A stretch of 64,000 nt of DNA from Bradyrhizobium sp. 164 (GTDB lineage: Bacteria; Pseudomonadota; Alphaproteobacteria; Rhizobiales; Xanthobacteraceae). Location: the NCBI RefSeq assembly GCF_023073715.1, contig NZ_JADPKA010000094.1, positions 1 to 64,000 of the forward strand. Direction: 5' to 3'. The translations under genes and the position numbers were made by a program. The notes under the pieces were generated by a model, which was not told the DNA's origin, did no database searches, and worked only from the letters and a program-made list of their open reading frames with translations. Positions 61,023-64,000 of this stretch are shown here, piece after piece. Each line of letters begins with the position of its first letter. The stretch's first letter is position 1.

Positions 61023-63662
61023 ATGAATATCGAGAAGTACACCGAACGCTCCAGGGGCTTCATCCAATCCGCGCAGTCGCTTGCGATGCGCGAGGGGCAC
61101 CAGCAGTTTTCCACCCTGCATGTGCTGAAGGTCCTGCTGGACGACACTGAAGGGCTGGCTGCCGGTCTGATCGACCGCGCCGGCGGCAATTCGCGTGCAA
61201 TCCTGAAGGCGACCGAGGACGCCCTGAACAAGGTACCCAAGGTCTCCGGCGGCGGCGCTGGCCAGATCTATCTCGCGCCCGAACTCGCCCGCACCTTCGA
61301 CGCGGCGGAAAAGGCCGGCGAGAAGGCCGGCGACAGTTTTGTCACCGTCGAGCGGCTGCTGCTCGGTCTTGCGCTGGAGAAGACCAGCGAGGGCGGCGCG
61401 ATCCTCAACAAGGGCGGTGTCACCCCGCAAAATCTCAATGCGGCCATTGAAGCCCTGCGCAAGGGCCGCACCGCGGACAGCGCGACCGCGGAGAATGCGT
61501 ACGACGCGCTGAAGAAATATGCCCGCGACCTCACCCAGGCGGCGCGCGATGGCAAGCTCGACCCGGTCATCGGCCGTGACGAGGAGATTCGCCGCACCAT
61601 CCAGGTGCTGTCGCGCCGGACCAAGAATAATCCCGTGCTGATCGGTGAGCCCGGCGTCGGCAAGACCGCCATCGCTGAGGGCTTGGCGCTGCGCATCATC
61701 AATGGCGATGTGCCCGACAGCCTCAAGGACAAAAAGTTGCTTGCGCTCGACTTGGGCGCCCTGATCGCCGGCGCGAAGTACCGTGGTGAATTCGAGGAGC
61801 GGCTGAAGGCCGTGCTCCAGGAAGTCACCGCGAGCGAGGGCACCTACGTCCTGTTCATCGATGAGATGCACACGCTGATCGGCGCCGGCAAGGGCGATGG
61901 CGCGATGGACGCCTCCAACCTGCTCAAGCCGGCGCTCGCCCGCGGCGAGCTGCACTGCATCGGCGCGACCACGCTCGACGAGTACCAGAAGCACGTCGAG
62001 AAGGATGCTGCGCTGGCGCGGCGCTTCCAGCCGATCTTCGTCAGCGAGCCGTCGGTCGAGGATACCATCTCGATCCTGCGCGGCTTGAAGGACAAGTACG
62101 AGCAGCACCATGGCGTGCGGATCACCGATTCGGCGCTTGTGGCGTCCGCGACCCTGTCCAACCGCTACATCACCGACCGCTTCTTGCCCGACAAGGCCAT
62201 CGACCTCATGGATGAGGCCGCGGCGCGGCTGAAGATGCAGGTCGATTCCAAGCCCGAAGAGTTGGACTCGCTCGACCGCGAGATCATCCGGCTCAAGATC
62301 GAGCAGGAGGCGCTGAAGAAGGAAAGCGATGCCGGCTCCAAGTCCCGGCTCCAGACGCTGGAGAAGGACCTTGCCGAGCTTGAGGAGAAGTCTGCGGCAC
62401 TGACGGCGCGCTGGAGCGCGGAGAAGACCAAGCTCTCCGATGCTCAGAAGCTGAAGGCCGAGCTCGACGGCCTGCGAGTCGAGCTGGCCAACGCCCAGCG
62501 GCGCGGCGAATTCCAGAAGGCCGGCGAGCTGGCCTATGGAAGGATCCCGGAGCTGGAGAAGAAGCTCGCGGAGATCGAGGCCAAGGAGAACGCCGGCGAG
62601 ATGATGGAGGAGGCGGTCACCGCCAACCACATCGCGCAGGTGGTCTCGCGCTGGACCGGCGTGCCCGTCGACAAGATGCTGGAGGGCGAGAAGGAGAAGC
62701 TCCTGAAGATGGAGGAGCAACTCGGCAAGCGCGTCGTCGGCCAGGCCGAAGCCGTGCGTGCGGTCGCAACCGCCGTGCGCCGCTCGCGTGCAGGCCTGCA
62801 GGACCCGAACCGGCCGACCGGCTCGTTCATGTTCTTGGGCCCCACCGGCGTCGGCAAGACCGAGCTGACCAAGGCGCTCGCCGAGTACCTGTTCAACGAC
62901 GAGACCGCGATGGTCCGCCTCGACATGTCCGAATACATGGAGAAGCACTCGGTCTCGCGGCTGATCGGCGCGCCTCCGGGCTATGTCGGCTATGACGAGG
63001 GCGGCGCGCTCACCGAAGCGGTGCGGCGCCGGCCCTATCAGGTGGTGCTGTTCGATGAAATCGAGAAGGCGCATCCCGACGTGTTCAACGTCCTGCTCCA
63101 GGTGCTCGACGACGGCCGCCTGACCGATGGCCAGGGCCGCACCGTCGACTTCCGCAACACGCTCATCATCATGACCTCGAACCTCGGTTCGGAATTTCTG
63201 GTCAACCAGCCGGAAGGGGAGGACACCTCGGCCGTGCGCGAGCAGGTGATGGGAATGGTGCGTGGGCATTTCCGCCCCGAGTTCCTCAACCGCGTCGACG
63301 AGATCATTCTGTTCCACCGCTTGCAGAAGAGCGAGATGGGCCGGATCGTCGAGATCCAGTTCGCGCGGCTGCAGAAGCTCCTCACCGATCGCAAGATCGT
63401 GCTGACGCTCGATGCCGCAGGCCGCGACTGGCTCGCTGCCAAGGGCTGGGATCCCGCCTACGGCGCACGGCCGCTGAAGCGGGTGATCCAGCGCTATCTC
63501 CAGGACCCGCTCGCCGAGATGATCCTGGCCGGCGAGGTCAGAGACGGCGACAGCGTTGCGATCTCGTCCGAGGGCAATGTGCTGACCTTCAACGGCAAGG
63601 CGCCGCAGACCGCGGAGATCGCCCAGTTCGAGGCCCCGGTGCCGAAGCGGAAACTGAACTGA
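61023..63662 (+). CDS. clpB: ATP-dependent chaperone ClpB
   Basis: An 879-aa disaggregase. Clp N domain (1-145, MNIEKYTERSRGFIQSAQ); NBD1 with Walker A GEPGVGKTAIAEG and Walker B VLFIDEMHTL; the coiled-coil middle domain (about 410-525, with LDREIIRLKIEQEALKKE), which marks ClpB rather than ClpA; NBD2 with GPTGVGKTELTK; and C-terminal sensor GARPLKRVIQ. It works with DnaK to rescue aggregates. The ATG at 61023 is the family start. I could not identify a convincing heat-shock promoter upstream. Confidence 0.97.
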   Translation: MNIEKYTERSRGFIQSAQSLAMREGHQQFSTLHVLKVLLDDTEGLAAGLIDRAGGNSRAILKATEDALNKVPKVSGGGAGQIYLAPELARTFDAAEKAGEKAGDSFVTVERLLLGLALEKTSEGGAILNKGGVTPQNLNAAIEALRKGRTADSATAENAYDALKKYARDLTQAARDGKLDPVIGRDEEIRRTIQVLSRRTKNNPVLIGEPGVGKTAIAEGLALRIINGDVPDSLKDKKLLALDLGALIAGAKYRGEFEERLKAVLQEVTASEGTYVLFIDEMHTLIGAGKGDGAMDASNLLKPALARGELHCIGATTLDEYQKHVEKDAALARRFQPIFVSEPSVEDTISILRGLKDKYEQHHGVRITDSALVASATLSNRYITDRFLPDKAIDLMDEAAARLKMQVDSKPEELDSLDREIIRLKIEQEALKKESDAGSKSRLQTLEKDLAELEEKSAALTARWSAEKTKLSDAQKLKAELDGLRVELANAQRRGEFQKAGELAYGRIPELEKKLAEIEAKENAGEMMEEAVTANHIAQVVSRWTGVPVDKMLEGEKEKLLKMEEQLGKRVVGQAEAVRAVATAVRRSRAGLQDPNRPTGSFMFLGPTGVGKTELTKALAEYLFNDETAMVRLDMSEYMEKHSVSRLIGAPPGYVGYDEGGALTEAVRRRPYQVVLFDEIEKAHPDVFNVLLQVLDDGRLTDGQGRTVDFRNTLIIMTSNLGSEFLVNQPEGEDTSAVREQVMGMVRGHFRPEFLNRVDEIILFHRLQKSEMGRIVEIQFARLQKLLTDRKIVLTLDAAGRDWLAAKGWDPAYGARPLKRVIQRYLQDPLAEMILAGEVRDGDSVAISSEGNVLTFNGKAPQTAEIAQFEAPVPKRKLN

Positions 63663-63689
63663 GCGTTTCTGCCGCCTGAAGCAACAGGA

Positions 63690-63719
63690 CGCCCCGGAGA
63701 GATCTGTCTTTCCGGGGCG
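63690..63719. terminator. Bidirectional terminator-like hairpin
   Basis: CGCCCCGGA pairs with TCCGGGGCG around a 12-base loop, 28 bases after the clpB stop and 22 before the convergent stop. T tracts are weak on both sides. Confidence 0.6.
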
Positions 63720-63741
63720 AATTCGTCGGTTGGCTCGCCGG

Positions 63742-64000
63742 CTAGCTGAGCGCGGACGCGGAGCCGGGAGCGGCGGGGCCTTGCTCCTCGTCGTCCTCCT
63801 CGAGCTCCGAGAGAATATCCACCAGCTCGCGCACCCGGCCCTGCGCCAGCGGCCGCAAGTCGTTGATCATCGGCTCGTCGTTGGCGAGCCAGGCCTGGGC
63901 TTCGGCGAGTTCCTCGGCCGTCGCGCCGGTCCCGATGATCTGGGCAATAGTGACGTCATCGGCGCGGTCCACGGCCTTGACGACGTCGTCACGTGAGAGG
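63742..64000 (-). CDS. Small acidic hypothetical protein (5' end outside window)
   Basis: A minus-strand frame open from its stop at 63742 to the window edge. The last 76 residues from an internal GTG at 63972 read VDRADDVTIAQIIGTGAT, LAEAQAWLANDEPMI, RVRELVDILSELEEDDEE. Upstream of that GTG the frame continues with LSRDDVVKA, so the true start probably lies beyond position 64000. It looks like a short, acidic, helical regulatory-type protein. I do not recognise the family. Confidence 0.6.
   Translation of the reverse strand, partial: LSRDDVVKAVDRADDVTIAQIIGTGATAEELAEAQAWLANDEPMINDLRPLAQGRVRELVDILSELEEDDEEQGPAAPGSASALS

Noticed and set aside
60792..63317. Minus-strand open frame of 841 codons opposite clpB
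   Set aside because: It is a shadow of the strongly coding clpB frame in GC-rich DNA; no domain, no ribosome site.

Overview
The window is a GC-rich chromosomal segment of an alphaproteobacterium of the Bradyrhizobium/Rhizobiales type. The main evidence is a TlpA that, from memory of the family, closely matches the Bradyrhizobium japonicum periplasmic thioredoxin. Supporting evidence is the SAM-II riboswitch upstream of metXW, the tlpA / argH-lptM-lysA and etfBA gene orders, CpdR, and many short palindromic repeats of the kind scattered through Bradyrhizobium genomes. No database search was run; family names rest on motifs read from the translations.

Layout. (1) 1-4.9 kb is gene-poor and degenerate: a hydrolase with a doubtful 5' end, two tiny co-oriented genes (a twin-arginine Gly-rich 72-aa protein and a 38-aa membrane peptide), a glycosyltransferase broken by several frameshifts, and two dispersed rhizobial repeats. 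It ends at a tRNA-Leu(CAA) whose 3' end faces it. (2) 5-12.2 kb holds DsbB, an AbrB-type permease, two Cys-hairpin exported proteins, a TetR/thioesterase pair with twin operators, a DsbA-like oxidase, an esterase and an HtrA-like protein that has lost its whole catalytic triad. (3) 12.5-19.8 kb has an AbgB-like amidohydrolase followed by a five-gene dipeptide-type ABC importer. (4) 19.8-33 kb is mixed: HAD phosphatase, PAS-GGDEF cyclase, dodecin, GT87 membrane enzyme, HNH nuclease, a frameshifted NHL-repeat protein, flavin monooxygenase, AlkA-like glycosylase, GluQ, a soluble hybrid histidine kinase with a 12-bp tandem repeat, and YihY. (5) 33-41 kb is core metabolism: PduO adenosyltransferase, etfBA, 3-hydroxybutyryl-CoA dehydrogenase, tlpA, and argH-lptM-lysA. 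(6) 41-52.6 kb has a hydroxyacid dehydrogenase pair, a two-gene TIGR02302/DUF4175 locus, cpdR, a zinc-ribbon membrane protein divergent from ftsEX, YdcF, PlsC, ChaC and DUF2125. (7) 52.7-64 kb has tyrA-like, hisC and chorismate mutase genes divergent from metXW (SAM-II riboswitch plus terminator), then an alpha/beta hydrolase, a CHAP-like protein, a MOSC protein, clpB and a gene cut by the right edge.

Functionally, three oxidative-folding components (DsbB, DsbA-like, TlpA) lie within 33 kb. Amino-acid synthesis is clustered (argH, lysA, hisC, aromatic genes, metXW), and cell-envelope and cell-cycle genes sit together (ftsEX, cpdR, DUF4175, PlsC). I see no phage, CRISPR array or complete insertion sequence. 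The most notable observations are the riboswitch/terminator architecture, the catalytically dead HtrA homologue, the split DUF4175 locus with a new signal peptide, and the tiny twin-arginine gene pair beside a tRNA.
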